DNA of 64,000 bases from Segetibacter sp. (GCA_028288485.1 JAQBNO010000148.1:17597-81596); one strand, 5' to 3'. Shown: positions 8,436 to 18,952, counted from the stretch's first letter. Numbers and translations are program-made. Notes: a model not told the origin generated them from the letters alone.

Positions 8436-11400
8436 ATGAATACAAACTGGAATAGGAGAAAGTTTATTAAGAATACAGGAACAGGAACTTTGATAGCGCT
8501 TGCAACCGGCCTTCCGTCTTTTGGTTTTGCATCTGCATCTACCGCGAGCATGGAAGATGGTAGTGCCGCACCAGCTAACGATTTGCTTAAAAATTTTCAA
8601 AACCCTCCCGAATCTGCTCTTCCCTGGGTTTTTTGGTATTGGATGTCGGCCAGTGTATCACGGGAAGGAATTACTGCTGATGTAGAGGCAATGAAACAAG
8701 CAGGAATTGGCGGAGCGTATCTTATGCCTATCAGCGGTAAGACAAATCCCCCGCTTCTGGATCCCCCGGTTGAGCAGCTTACTCCTGAATGGTGGGGAAT
8801 GATAAAACACGCGTGTGCAGAAGCAGGACGTGTCGGAATTAAGATTGCGATGAATGCCTGCGACGGATGGGCCACAGCCGGCGGTCCCTGGATCACTCCT
8901 GAACTTTCCATGCAAAAGGTGGTATGGACAGAGACTTACATTCAAGGTGGTAAGAACTTCAACGGATCTTTGCCTCAACCCGAAACGAATGCCAATTATT
9001 ACAAGGATCTTGCTATACTGGCTTTTCCAACTCCCGAAGGAGCTGATCTTTCTACACGTACTATTGTTCCGAAAGTTACAACAAGCAAACCGGGAGAAGA
9101 TGCTCAATTTTTAGTAGCCCAAAACAATGCAAAAGATTTTGTAAGCGAAGATCCGTGTTGGATACAGTATGCCTTTGACCAACCTTTTACCTGCCGTTCT
9201 ATTACTGTATATTCTGAGAAAGGAAAATATAATGCGCAAAACTACCAGTCGAAACGACTGCTCATAGAAGTAAGCGACGACGGAACCACTTTCCGTTCAC
9301 TTGGCCGTCTGGAATCTCCCCGACATGGTTGGGAAGACTGGGATGCTCCTGTAACGCATTCTATCATTCCGGCAACAGCCAAATATTTCCGCTTTATTTA
9401 TGATACGGCGGGGTCAGAACCGGGGGCAGAAGACCTTGATTCTGCAAAGTGGAAACCAAAACTGCAAATGAGGGGACTGGAGCTTTCCGGTGCGCCACGT
9501 TTGCAACATTTTGAAGGTAAGAACGGTTCTGCCTGGCGTATTGGGTCGCGAACCAGGTCGCAACAGGTGCCGGGAAATTTATGTGTACCGAAGGATAACA
9601 TTGTAGACCTTACCAGTAAGCTGGATACTAACGGCAATTTATCGTGGAACACTCCGGGGGGCAATTGGACGATTCTACGTATTGGCCATACTTCTACCGC
9701 CTTTAAGAATAATGGTGGAAAAGGTAGTGGTTTAGAATGTGATAAGTTTAATAAGGAAGCCATCAAGTTACAGTTTGATAAATGGTTTGGTGAAGCAATG
9801 CGACAGGTAGGCCCCGATCTCGCTCCATCAGTGCTAAAAGTTTTTCATGTTGATAGCTGGGAGTGCGGCAGCCAGAATTGGTCACCGGTGTTTCGCGAAG
9901 AATTTAAGAAACGGCGGGGTTACGACCTGTTTCCTTATTTGCCTGTTATGGCAGGTATACCGGTACAGGACATCGATTTTTCTGAACGTTTTTTACAGGA
10001 TGTACGCCAGACAATTTCAGACCTGGTAGTCCATAATTTCTATAAGACCTTGAATGAACTGGTTCGTGCAAAGGGATGTATTTTCAGTTCAGAATGTGTT
10101 GCTCCTACCATGATGGGCGACGGTTTAGCGCATTTTGACCTGGTTGATATTCCTATGGGTGAATTTTGGTTGCGTAGCCCTACAAATGATAAGCTGAATG
10201 ATATGCTCGACGCCGTGTCGGGGGCTCATATTTATGGTAAACACATCATTCAAAGTGAGGCATTCACCGAGGTGAAAATGTCATGGGACGAACATCCTGC
10301 TATGCTGAAAGCACTTGGTGATCGAAATTTCGCTATTGGCGTCAACAAGTTTGTTTATCACGTATTTGCTCACAATCCATGGCTTGATCGTAAACCAGGT
10401 ATGAACCTGAGTGGTATTGGTCTCGGCTTTCAGCGCGACCAGGTTTGGTGGAAACCGGGAAGGGAATGGGTGGCTTATGCACAACGATGCCAGTCGTTGC
10501 TGCAGCAGGGCCGGCCGGTGGTAGATATAGCGGTATTTATTGGTGAAGAAACACCTCGAAGGGCAGTGTTGCCTGAAAGGCTTGTTTCAACTTTACCGGG
10601 AATATTTGGTGCCGAGATATTGGCCCGTGAAGAAAAACGCCTGGCCAATATAGGTGAACCAATGCGCGAATTGCCCGACAAAGTTTTTAATTCTGCCAAC
10701 ACATCTGATCCTGAACTTTGGATAGATCCTTTGCATGGTTATGCGTACGATTCTGTAAATCCCGATGCATTATTACGTCTTGCTAAAGTTCGGGATGGTC
10801 GTATTGAATTTCCAGGTGGAATAAGTTACGGTTTACTTGTATTGCCGGGTGCAAATAAAATGATGCCTGAAGGAAATGTGATGTCTCCGGGAGTTGCCAT
10901 TAAACTACGTGAGTTGGTAGAGGCAGGAGCAACGATCCTTTTAACTGAACGGCCTGAGAAAGCTCCCGGATTGCCCAAGGGCTCTTCAGCCGAAGCAACT
11001 GTGAAACAAGTAGGGGAGTTGCTTTGGGGAGGACAAACAACTGGCTCAAAAAATAATACAGTTGGAAAAGGAAGGGTTCTTAAAGGTGCTTACCATGGTG
11101 ATTCTTTTGACAATATCGGTCTTCAAAGAGACTTGGTAGCTCGCGATACTTCCGGTAAACGGGCTGAAGAAATCGCATGGATCCATCGAACCGCTCCTGG
11201 CTTTGATATCTATTTTATCTCAAACCAACAAGATAAGTTACGCACTCTTCAAGTATCGCTACGTGTAAACGGGCGGGTTCCTGAGTTCTGGGATGCTGTA
11301 ACGGGTAATATTTATACAGCACAGGATTGGCGAATTGAAAACGGCCGTACCCTTCTGCCAATTCGTTTGGAACGTAATGGTTCTGTATTCGTTGTTCTTC

Positions 11401-11945
11401 AACGGTCGACTAAAGAAACTAAAAGCAGCCGGGGTAAAAATTGGACGGAGGCTAAGACGATTCAAACACTTCAGAAGCCGTGGCAGGTAACTTTTGATCC
11501 GTCTTTTGGTGGACCAGAAAAACCTGTTACTTTTCATCAATTGACTGACTGGAGTAAAAACGCTGATCCGGGTATTCAATATTATTCCGGAACTGCTGCT
11601 TATGTTACCACTTTTGATTGGCAAAAACCGGCAGGAAAAGCTTCGAAAGTATGGCTGAATGTAGGGAAGGTGGCTAATATTGCCGAAATAATAGTGAACG
11701 GAATTAACTGCGGGGTAGCATGGACAGCACCCTTTGCAGTTGACATAACAAAGGCTTTACGTGTTGGTAAAAATGAAGTTGTTATTGAAGCAAGTAATAC
11801 CTGGGCAAACCGGATGATCGGTGATCGAAAGTTGCCCGCAGATAAAAGGATCACCCGGACAAACGCGCCTTTTGTATTGGAAGGTAAACCGCTGCTGGAA
11901 GCAGGTTTGTTAGGGCCGGTAACCATACAGGTTACGGATAGATAA
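8436..11945 (+). CDS. GH106-family glycoside hydrolase (alpha-L-rhamnosidase type), Tat-exported
   Basis: A 1169-residue protein with a twin-arginine signal NRRKFIKNTG at residues 6-15 followed by a hydrophobic stretch, implying folded export to the periplasm. The mature protein begins with LLKNFQNPPESALPWVFWYW and DVEAMKQAGIGGAYLMPI, typical of large Bacteroidota GH106 enzymes. The region FHVDSWECGSQNW near residues 470-482 has acidic residues suited to catalysis. A galactose-binding-like beta domain ends the protein, with VWLNVGKVANIAEIIVNG near residues 1070-1087 and EVVIEASNTWANRMIGD. GH106 enzymes remove alpha-L-rhamnose by inversion. The neighbouring GH78 enzyme, SusCD pair and permease fit rhamnose-containing glycan breakdown. 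I did not assign exact catalytic residues. Confidence 0.87.
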   Translation: MNTNWNRRKFIKNTGTGTLIALATGLPSFGFASASTASMEDGSAAPANDLLKNFQNPPESALPWVFWYWMSASVSREGITADVEAMKQAGIGGAYLMPISGKTNPPLLDPPVEQLTPEWWGMIKHACAEAGRVGIKIAMNACDGWATAGGPWITPELSMQKVVWTETYIQGGKNFNGSLPQPETNANYYKDLAILAFPTPEGADLSTRTIVPKVTTSKPGEDAQFLVAQNNAKDFVSEDPCWIQYAFDQPFTCRSITVYSEKGKYNAQNYQSKRLLIEVSDDGTTFRSLGRLESPRHGWEDWDAPVTHSIIPATAKYFRFIYDTAGSEPGAEDLDSAKWKPKLQMRGLELSGAPRLQHFEGKNGSAWRIGSRTRSQQVPGNLCVPKDNIVDLTSKLDTNGNLSWNTPGGNWTILRIGHTSTAFKNNGGKGSGLECDKFNKEAIKLQFDKWFGEAMRQVGPDLAPSVLKVFHVDSWECGSQNWSPVFREEFKKRRGYDLFPYLPVMAGIPVQDIDFSERFLQDVRQTISDLVVHNFYKTLNELVRAKGCIFSSECVAPTMMGDGLAHFDLVDIPMGEFWLRSPTNDKLNDMLDAVSGAHIYGKHIIQSEAFTEVKMSWDEHPAMLKALGDRNFAIGVNKFVYHVFAHNPWLDRKPGMNLSGIGLGFQRDQVWWKPGREWVAYAQRCQSLLQQGRPVVDIAVFIGEETPRRAVLPERLVSTLPGIFGAEILAREEKRLANIGEPMRELPDKVFNSANTSDPELWIDPLHGYAYDSVNPDALLRLAKVRDGRIEFPGGISYGLLVLPGANKMMPEGNVMSPGVAIKLRELVEAGATILLTERPEKAPGLPKGSSAEATVKQVGELLWGGQTTGSKNNTVGKGRVLKGAYHGDSFDNIGLQRDLVARDTSGKRAEEIAWIHRTAPGFDIYFISNQQDKLRTLQVSLRVNGRVPEFWDAVTGNIYTAQDWRIENGRTLLPIRLERNGSVFVVLQRSTKETKSSRGKNWTEAKTIQTLQKPWQVTFDPSFGGPEKPVTFHQLTDWSKNADPGIQYYSGTAAYVTTFDWQKPAGKASKVWLNVGKVANIAEIIVNGINCGVAWTAPFAVDITKALRVGKNEVVIEASNTWANRMIGDRKLPADKRITRTNAPFVLEGKPLLEAGLLGPVTIQVTDR

Positions 11946-12598
11946 GTTCATAACGTCGTAAACCATTTCTATTTCTGGTAATCGTGGTTTGCTTTTCTTT
12001 TTTCCTGATAAAAAGAAAAAAATCATCGGCTGCATAAAAAGGCTAAAAATTATTACGTCACGCTTAAAGGAAATAAGTGACAGCAGGTAGATATAAGCTG
12101 GCTAAGTATGACTTACAATCTAAAAATATACACAGGCATTAGCAACATCTATTACATTTCTTAACTACTGACCCGGTAATTTTCTTAACGCCTTTTTTAT
12201 GAGGTCGGTCCTCATTTTCGAACATTTAACTAATCCTGTAAATCGTGTTGATTGTGTTAGGTATGCATTCTTACATGTATAAGTTGAATAGAAAATAGAC
12301 GGTACAAGTGAGTGACACAACGGAAGCTGAAGATGGATTTCATGTTAAGTACAAAAGGAAAAACATATTGATTAATCCGGCGTTACAAGAAGAAAATATA
12401 AAGAACACTTTATTCTTGCCCATAGATTAGTACAGTGGTGGGGTAATAGAATAACCTATTGTGTGATTTAGATCGGATCGACGATTTTGTTGATGATTTT
12501 CATTTTAGTGCCTTCGAAACAATTAAAATGATAATTGTGTTTAGAGGAACAGTAGTGCGACAAATTGCAATTTGCCTTCAATTAGTTTCTTGATATGT
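11946..12598. other. 653-bp convergent intergenic stretch
   Basis: Lies between the 3' ends of the GH106 gene (plus) and the AraC gene (minus), where transcription converges. It has a T-rich/A-rich inverted repeat around 11996-12022 (ttttctttttt then aaaaagaaaaaa) that could act as a weak bidirectional terminator. A small hairpin pairs atgagg (12199-12204) with cctcat (12210-12215). One dispersed element copy is at 12302. No coding region is supported. Confidence 0.55.
12302..12323 (-). repeat. Dispersed 24-bp intergenic element, copy 3
   Basis: Reads gtacaagtgagtgacacaac then gg, matching the 5954 copy on the opposite strand almost exactly. Confidence 0.85.
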
Positions 12599-13507
12599 TC
12601 AATTGGTAGAATCATCATTTTCTTTCTGAAGCAAAATGTTTTTTCTATATGCTTCGGGAGACATCCTTGTTTTTTCTTTGAATAAATTTGAAAAATAAAA
12701 GGATGATTCAAAGTGGAGGTCAAACGCTATTTCTTTTATAGATTTGGAAGGGTTTGAAAGCAATTTTTTTGCCTGCTCAATTTTTAACTGCAGCAGGTAC
12801 TGTCCGGGTGCAATGCCTGTATATTTCTTAAAAGCTTTTCTGAACCAGGAGTAACTTACATTCAGTTCTTCTGCTACTTCTTCAATGGACATTTTCTCAT
12901 CCATCTTTGTTCTGAATATGATCCTTGCCTTATTTACTATTGCCTCCACGATGTCTTCCTGTTTAAAAATTCCTTCTTTCACCTGCGAATGAATGGTTCC
13001 TAGTAAATGCATTACCGCGCCAGATATCAACTGTTGATACCCTGGTTTTTCCTCCTTTGTTTTTTCTATAACCTCAGCAAAAAGATTAATGACAGGCTCA
13101 TTGATACCTAAATATAATAGAGGGCTTTGAGGTTCAAAAAAGGAATTGACGACCAGGTTTTTTACTATATCTCCTTTAAAACCTATCCAGTATTCCTCCC
13201 ATCCCGTCTCTTCATCAGGTTTGTAGCGATGCCATTCACCGGGAAAAAGTAATATGATCGTTCCTTCTTTTACGGGCTTTTGCCCACAACTTTTCGACTC
13301 GAAAACTCCTTCTCCATTTGAAATATAAATCACCTGGAATTCATCAAAAATTCGCCCGTTACTCCAGTTGAAATAGTGATGAGCAGGATGATTTACAGGA
13401 GGATACACTTGTTTTTTGCTAATACGGTTACAGCCGGCATTTAAAACATATAAACCCCAGTTTTCATCTTCTGTACTAACCGGCAAATATTTATTGTAAT
13501 TTATCAT
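12599..13507 (-). CDS. AraC family transcriptional regulator
   Basis: A 302-residue regulator. The N-terminal half looks like a cupin sugar-binding domain: FQVIYISNGEGVFES around residue 57, then GTIILLFPGEWHRYKP near residue 87. The C-terminal 100 residues hold two helix-turn-helix units, SIEEVAEELNVSYSWFRKAF and SIKEIAFDLHFESSFYFSNL, followed by MSPEAYRKN. It is transcribed away from the susC gene and shares a 540-bp intergenic region with it. It is therefore the likely sensor and activator of the rhamnoside locus, responding to a released sugar. The ATG at 13507 gives a normal AraC length. The inducer is not deducible. Confidence 0.92.
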   Translation of the reverse strand: MINYNKYLPVSTEDENWGLYVLNAGCNRISKKQVYPPVNHPAHHYFNWSNGRIFDEFQVIYISNGEGVFESKSCGQKPVKEGTIILLFPGEWHRYKPDEETGWEEYWIGFKGDIVKNLVVNSFFEPQSPLLYLGINEPVINLFAEVIEKTKEEKPGYQQLISGAVMHLLGTIHSQVKEGIFKQEDIVEAIVNKARIIFRTKMDEKMSIEEVAEELNVSYSWFRKAFKKYTGIAPGQYLLQLKIEQAKKLLSNPSKSIKEIAFDLHFESSFYFSNLFKEKTRMSPEAYRKNILLQKENDDSTN

Positions 13508-14047
13508 ATTAAGCCTTGCTAACTATTATGTCAAATTATACTTCTTACACCAAGAGAAATGTCGTTATATAACACATCGTCTCTAAAGCATTTTCTTTGC
13601 TGTGGAAGGATAAATCAAATAAATAATGCATTATTATTGTTACGACCCGGCTGTGTTAATTTCAAGATATTCATCTTTGTTAACAGTTGACTTATAACAG
13701 GTTCCGGTCATGCAAATCTAAATTCATTTCAATTTCTATTTATATTTTCGATCGCGATAAAAATAGTAAAATCGTCCATCATATTAGTAAAACGTGACGT
13801 TTTTTACAATGCTATCTCCTCTGCCGTTACCAGCAATTGTACCGAATAAAAAGGGTAAATAGCAGCATAGCGGAAGGTGTGAGCAATTGGTAAAATTAAA
13901 GTTGCCGGGCTTCAGGCAATCCCGTACTGTGGTTATAGATATATAAATAACGGTATCAAAAAGCATATCTGAAATATCAGTTTATGTATTTCCCCTGAAT
14001 TTATTGAAAGTAAATTTGACTGATTTTTTAAACAATACACAAGCTAT
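13508..14047. other. 540-bp divergent regulatory region
   Basis: Separates the divergently transcribed AraC gene and susC, so it should contain both promoters and the AraC binding sites. A perfect TAnnTTTG element is present near the susC side (listed separately). I see no clear coding region or obvious long palindrome. Confidence 0.5.
14011..14018 (+). promoter_or_regulatory. Putative Bacteroidota -7 promoter element for susC
   Basis: TAAATTTG matches the Bacteroidota -7 consensus TAnnTTTG exactly and sits 29 bases before the susC ATG. The -33 side (around 13988-13992, atttc) is only a partial match to TTTG, so the promoter is tentative. Confidence 0.45.
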
Positions 14048-17000
14048 ATGAAAATGATGTCTACCATCGAAAGGGGTGTCGCAACTTCGGGGTATGTTAC
14101 GTGGTTGCCGCAACGGCCGGTTTTTTTTCTTCTCTTTCTTTTTCTGTTTTCTTCTTTATCTATTCTCGCTCAAACTCAGCAGGTATCTGGTGTAATTACT
14201 GACCAAACAGGTAAACCACTCACGGGTGCAAGTGTAATTATCAAAGGAAGTCAGCAGGGAACAAATACGAATGAGCAAGGCCGCTTTACTATTAATGCAC
14301 CTGCCAATGCTACATTGGTAATAAGCTCTATAGGATTTAATTCACAGGAAGTACCTGTTAAAGGACAGAATGCCGTTAATGTTCAAATGGGTGTTTCAAC
14401 GCAGGCGCTCGGTGAAGTCGTAGTTGTAAGTTATGGTACACAAACGAAGAGAAATATTACCGGTGCTGTACAAACACTAAATGCAAAAGAACTGGCTGAT
14501 ATTCCTGTTGCACAGGTTACCCAAAAATTACAGGGAAAACTGGCAGGTGTTCAGATCAACCAGGGAACAGGACGACCTGGGGAGGGTATGCAGCTAAGAA
14601 TTAGGGGCCAGGCATCTATAAATGCGCAGGGCCAACCACTATATGTTGTAGATGGCTTTCCAATAGTTGGGGATATCAGTACCATCAACCCCGATGAAAT
14701 TGAAAGCATCAGTGTATTAAAAGACGCCGCATCAACCTCACTTTATGGGTCACGTGCAGCTTTCGGCGTAGTATTGATCCAGACAAAACGAGGTAAAACA
14801 GGACAAACTAATCTAAGTGTAAATGCTTATTATGGTGTTCAGCAGGTGCCTGAGAAAGGTCGTCCTCAAATGATGAATGCAAGGGAATTTGCTCAGTTTC
14901 AAAAGGAGCGTTATGAGTTTAATGCCCAAGCTGTTCCTGCCGAATATCAAAATCCTTCACAATACGGAGAAGGCACTAATTGGTATGACATCTTATTAAG
15001 AACAGCTCCTATTCAGAATTACAGCATTTCGATGAACAGCAGCCGCGACAGATTTAGCAACGCAGCTACTGTGAGCTTTTTCGACCAGCAAGGTGTTGTC
15101 TTAAACTCAGGTTATCAAAGATTTTCCGCCAGGCTTAATACTGAATACAGGTTTACCGATAAGTTGAAACTGGGACTAAATATTGCCCCAATGTATACAA
15201 TAAATAACGGGCCTGTAACAACTGATGGTGTGTTATGGAGCGGTGGTATAATTATGAGTGCCATTCTTACTTCTCCTATAGCGCCACATATAAACCCCGA
15301 CGGCTCTTTGCCACTTACCGCCGGTGGTACGGGATTGTTCCCTAACCCTAACTGGTACCGAACAGTGCAGGAAGTAGAAGCAAAGACAAAAACCTTCCGC
15401 GTATTGTCAAATGCTTCACTTGATTACGAATTCATCAAAGACCTGAATTTCCGTACAACTATTAATATAGATTTAGGACAATCTCAATTCTCCCGTTTTT
15501 CTCCTTCTACTACCGGTGCCATTTTTGCTCCCCCGCCACAAAAAGCAACTGCACAGGCAAACAACAGTAATTACCATTCATGGCTTTCTGAAAATACCCT
15601 TACCTACAAAAAAGTTTTTGGCGATCATAACTTTGATGGACTTGTTGGTTATACCGTTCAAAAATTCAGGAGCGACGCCTTATCTATTTCAAAGACAGAT
15701 TTTCCCGACGACAGGATACGCACTATAACTGCAGGTGCAACAACCACGGCAAGCACAAGTGACATCCAGGAATGGTCGTTACTTTCCTACCTTGCAAGAT
15801 TGAACTATAACTTCAAAGGCCGATATATCTTATCTGCCGCAATCCGTCGCGATGGTTCGTCCCGGTTTGGTACAAATAATAAATGGGGTAATTTCCCTTC
15901 TATTTCTGCCGGATGGATCGTGTCTGATGAATCATTTATGTCGCAAATAAAAGCGCTTTCGTTTCTTAAGCTAAGAGCAAGTTATGGGTTAGTAGGTAAC
16001 AACAACATTGGTAATTATCCTTATTATGCCTCTGTTAATGCAGCTAATTATGCATTTAATGGTGTTTTGGCAAATGGAAGAAGTCTTACTTCCCTGGCTA
16101 ATCTTGACCTTGGATGGGAAAGAACCAAACAGGTTGACCTTGGAGTAGATATAGGGTTGTTTAGTAACAGGATTACTTTGGGTTATGACTATTACAGTAA
16201 AAATACCGACGGCCTTCTTTACAGCGTTGCAATACCTTCTGAAGCAGGTTTTAATAGTGTACTAACCAATCTCGGGCAGTTTAAGTTCTGGGGACATGAA
16301 TTTACGGTAAGCACACAAAACCTGGTGAACAAATTTAGGTGGAATACCGATTTCAATATCTCCTTCAATGATAATAAAGTCATGAAACTCGGTAATACCA
16401 ATGCTCCTATATATGGTAATACAAATACTACTATTACCCGGTTAGGCGGACGTATAGGAGAGTTCTGGGGCTTCGATTATTTAGGTGTGTACCAAAACCA
16501 GGCTGATGTAGACAAATCGGCAAAGTACGCTACCTCTGCAGTTGGAACAGCTAAACTAAGAGATGTAAACGGTGACGGGGTAATAACAAATACGAACGAC
16601 GACAAAACAATCATCGGTAATCCATGGCCTAAATTTCTCTTAGGTATCACCAATAGTTTTGCTTACAAAAACTTCGATCTTTCCATCGTAGCCTCTGGCT
16701 CTTACGGTAATAAAATCATGAACCGAACCCTTGAAAGCACACTTAACCTGGATGGTGTTTTTAACGTATTAAAAGATGTAAACAACCGGTGGAAATCGCA
16801 GCAGCAACCTGGTAATGGTTTGCCAAGTGTTAAGTCGGGCACTACTGACCTTATCCGTTATCCAAATACCTACTGGGTAAGTGATGGAAGTTACCTTACG
16901 ATTAAAAACATTGCTTTAGGTTACAACGTTCCCCTGAGAAACAAAAAGTACTTCCATAATGTGCGTATATACGGAAGTATTCAACAGGCGCTTGTATTAA

Positions 17001-17149
17001 CCAACTATTCAGGTGCTAATCCCGAAGTAAGCGGCGGTTCTAATCCGCAATCAAATACAAGTGGAGGAGATGCTTTAAACCAGGGTATAGACTGGACAGC
17101 GTACCCGGTTCCAAGAACCTTTACTGTAGGTGTAAACTTTGGTTTGTAA
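14048..17149 (+). CDS. SusC/RagA-type TonB-dependent outer membrane transporter (rhamnoside locus)
   Basis: A 1033-residue protein with a hydrophobic signal region at residues 28-42 ending at an AQTQ cleavage-like site. Next is a carboxypeptidase-regulatory-like domain (VSGVITDQTGKPLTGASVII, residues about 46-65). The plug domain follows, with GEVVVVSYGTQTKRNITGAV and LRIRGQASINAQGQPLYVVD, the SusC signature segments. The remainder is a beta barrel ending in FTVGVNFGL with a terminal hydrophobic residue. It would import oligosaccharides through the outer membrane using TonB energy, capped by the SusD lipoprotein encoded 231 bases downstream. The divergent AraC gene is its probable regulator. 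Confidence 0.95.
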   Translation: MKMMSTIERGVATSGYVTWLPQRPVFFLLFLFLFSSLSILAQTQQVSGVITDQTGKPLTGASVIIKGSQQGTNTNEQGRFTINAPANATLVISSIGFNSQEVPVKGQNAVNVQMGVSTQALGEVVVVSYGTQTKRNITGAVQTLNAKELADIPVAQVTQKLQGKLAGVQINQGTGRPGEGMQLRIRGQASINAQGQPLYVVDGFPIVGDISTINPDEIESISVLKDAASTSLYGSRAAFGVVLIQTKRGKTGQTNLSVNAYYGVQQVPEKGRPQMMNAREFAQFQKERYEFNAQAVPAEYQNPSQYGEGTNWYDILLRTAPIQNYSISMNSSRDRFSNAATVSFFDQQGVVLNSGYQRFSARLNTEYRFTDKLKLGLNIAPMYTINNGPVTTDGVLWSGGIIMSAILTSPIAPHINPDGSLPLTAGGTGLFPNPNWYRTVQEVEAKTKTFRVLSNASLDYEFIKDLNFRTTINIDLGQSQFSRFSPSTTGAIFAPPPQKATAQANNSNYHSWLSENTLTYKKVFGDHNFDGLVGYTVQKFRSDALSISKTDFPDDRIRTITAGATTTASTSDIQEWSLLSYLARLNYNFKGRYILSAAIRRDGSSRFGTNNKWGNFPSISAGWIVSDESFMSQIKALSFLKLRASYGLVGNNNIGNYPYYASVNAANYAFNGVLANGRSLTSLANLDLGWERTKQVDLGVDIGLFSNRITLGYDYYSKNTDGLLYSVAIPSEAGFNSVLTNLGQFKFWGHEFTVSTQNLVNKFRWNTDFNISFNDNKVMKLGNTNAPIYGNTNTTITRLGGRIGEFWGFDYLGVYQNQADVDKSAKYATSAVGTAKLRDVNGDGVITNTNDDKTIIGNPWPKFLLGITNSFAYKNFDLSIVASGSYGNKIMNRTLESTLNLDGVFNVLKDVNNRWKSQQQPGNGLPSVKSGTTDLIRYPNTYWVSDGSYLTIKNIALGYNVPLRNKKYFHNVRIYGSIQQALVLTNYSGANPEVSGGSNPQSNTSGGDALNQGIDWTAYPVPRTFTVGVNFGL

Positions 17150-17255
17150 TGTTATAATCCGCTTCAAGTGATTATGGTACCGGCAAAGATTTTCGTAGCC
17201 TGCCAAATGTAAAGCAGGACTTGTTTATGATACGAGCTTCAGTACGGGCAGGCAT

Positions 17256-17277
17256 CATCGTTGCGTCGCAATCACTT
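17256..17277 (+). repeat. Dispersed intergenic element, variant copy
   Basis: catcgttgcgtcgcaatcac plus tt. It keeps the gcgtcgca core of the family but loses the cttgtac end. It lies in the 231-bp gap between susC and susD. Confidence 0.65.
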
Positions 17278-17380
17278 CATCGGCAAAGCAATAAGCGGCT
17301 TTAGCTTTAATGGTAATCTTATTAAAGATTTCAAATACTTTCCTTGTTAAAATAATTAATGACAACTTATCTTTCTAAAA

Positions 17381-18856
17381 ATGAATAAATCAATAATAGC
17401 AGGTTGCTTTCTTATAGCTTCTTTCGGCTCCTGTAAAAAAGACTTTCTTGAATTACCACCGCAGTCTTTTATCAGTTCGGCTACCTTCTATAAAACCCAG
17501 GAGGATTTTGCCCAGGCTATAAACGGAACTTATGCAGCTTTACGGTCTCTTTATAGTGATGCGTATGTAATGGGTGAAATGCGTTCTGATAATACACACT
17601 ACATTTTTAAAGCTACCGACCGCGGAGGCCAGAACGTGCAGAGAGAACAGATCGCAGACTTTTTGGACGATGCATCTAATGCATTTATAGCTAATAAGTG
17701 GACGAGTTCTTATAATATTATAGCAAGAGCTAATCAAATATTAGCGCAAATAGATGCGGCAAGTTTTGACAATACGGCAAAGAATAATATTAGAGGGCAG
17801 GCTTTATTTTTAAGAGCTTTTTCCTACTACGAACTCGTTCAATATTTTGGCGATGTTCCCCTTCATCTTGTACCAACACAAGGTGTTGAGGATGCAGCAT
17901 TGGCCAAGACTGCAAAAGCAGGTGTTTATACGCAAATAATTGCAGATGCGAAGGAAGCAGCTACTTTATTACCGCTTAAATCGGTGCAGGAGAAAGGAAG
18001 AGTTAGCAGCGGCACCGCGAAAACTTTATTAGGATATGTGTATATGACCTTAAAGCAGTATGGAGATGCAGCAACTGTATTGAAAGAAATTACAGGATCG
18101 AACCAGTATACTTTACTTACCGATTATGCTGCTGTTTTTGCTCTTAATAATAAAAACAGTTCCGAATCTGTTTTTGAAGTACAATACATACAAGGTAGCC
18201 TGGGACTACAAAGTAACTTTGCCTATTTATTTATTCCGGGTTTAACCAATACTACACCCATTACCGGAGTTGTTGGAAACAACCAGATCATTGGTGGATG
18301 GAACACGCCAACCCGCGATTTAATAAACTCTTACGAAGCAAACGATAAAAGAAAAGATGCCTCTATAGCTTATTACACCGATGCAGGTGGGGTTACTTAT
18401 CCTTATGTAAAAAAATATTTGCATACGCATGCCAATTATAACAATACCGACGATAACTGGCCTGTTTACCGCTACTCCGATGTTTTGTTGTTGCTGGCAG
18501 AAGCTTTAAACGAACAAAATAAATCTTCGGAAGCTTTGGCTCCTTTAAACCTCGTTCGTAAGAGGGCTGGTTTAACTGATGTTACTACAACTTCACAAAC
18601 CGAACTTCGCGATATTATTTCAAAAGAAAGAAGATTAGAACTTGCATTTGAAAACCACCGTTGGCTTGACCTGGTAAGAACAGGAAAAGCAATTGAGGTA
18701 ATGACAGCTTACGGAGCAAAAGTGAAAGCAAATCCACAGGCTTATTATTATCCTGCCGGAAGTGCTCCTTTAACACAGTCATACAATGTTACACAGACGA
18801 GGTTATTGTTTCCAATACCAGATCGGGAAATAATTTTAAATCCATTGCTGAAATAA
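17381..18856 (+). CDS. SusD/RagB-type outer membrane glycan-binding lipoprotein
   Basis: A 491-residue protein. The N-terminus MNKSIIAGCFLIASFGSC is a lipoprotein signal with the modified cysteine at residue 18. The mature start DFLELPPQSFISSATFYKTQ is typical of SusD proteins. TPR-like helices follow (NIRGQALFLRAFSYYELVQY), and the C-terminal region has APLNLVRKRAGLTDV and ERRLELAFENHRWLDLVRTG, the family's end signature. It would sit on the cell surface and close the SusC channel after binding glycan. It lies in the same direction as susC and is presumably co-transcribed. Confidence 0.95.
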   Translation: MNKSIIAGCFLIASFGSCKKDFLELPPQSFISSATFYKTQEDFAQAINGTYAALRSLYSDAYVMGEMRSDNTHYIFKATDRGGQNVQREQIADFLDDASNAFIANKWTSSYNIIARANQILAQIDAASFDNTAKNNIRGQALFLRAFSYYELVQYFGDVPLHLVPTQGVEDAALAKTAKAGVYTQIIADAKEAATLLPLKSVQEKGRVSSGTAKTLLGYVYMTLKQYGDAATVLKEITGSNQYTLLTDYAAVFALNNKNSSESVFEVQYIQGSLGLQSNFAYLFIPGLTNTTPITGVVGNNQIIGGWNTPTRDLINSYEANDKRKDASIAYYTDAGGVTYPYVKKYLHTHANYNNTDDNWPVYRYSDVLLLLAEALNEQNKSSEALAPLNLVRKRAGLTDVTTTSQTELRDIISKERRLELAFENHRWLDLVRTGKAIEVMTAYGAKVKANPQAYYYPAGSAPLTQSYNVTQTRLLFPIPDREIILNPLLK

Positions 18857-18881
18857 AACACCCTATTTTATCCTTCCGGTA

Positions 18882-18924
18882 ATTAACCAGGCGACTTAGT
18901 TTTATACTATATTTCCTGGTTAAT
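18882..18924. repeat. Perfect 10-bp inverted repeat between susD and the GH78 gene
   Basis: attaaccagg (18882-18891) pairs with cctggttaat (18915-18924) across a 23-base loop. There is no T tract after it, so it is more likely an RNA processing or stability hairpin than a terminator. It covers an upstream ATG at 18923, which argues that translation of the next gene starts at 18953. Confidence 0.6.
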
Positions 18925-18952
18925 GCTTACTTACCATCGAAAAGCTCCATAC

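Noticed and set aside
12199..12218. Short hairpin as a terminator for the GH106 or AraC gene
   Set aside because: Only a 6-bp stem and four T residues; too weak and too far from either stop.
18923..18952. ATG at 18923 as start of the GH78 gene
   Set aside because: It lies in an inverted repeat and would place ten polar residues before a good signal peptide.
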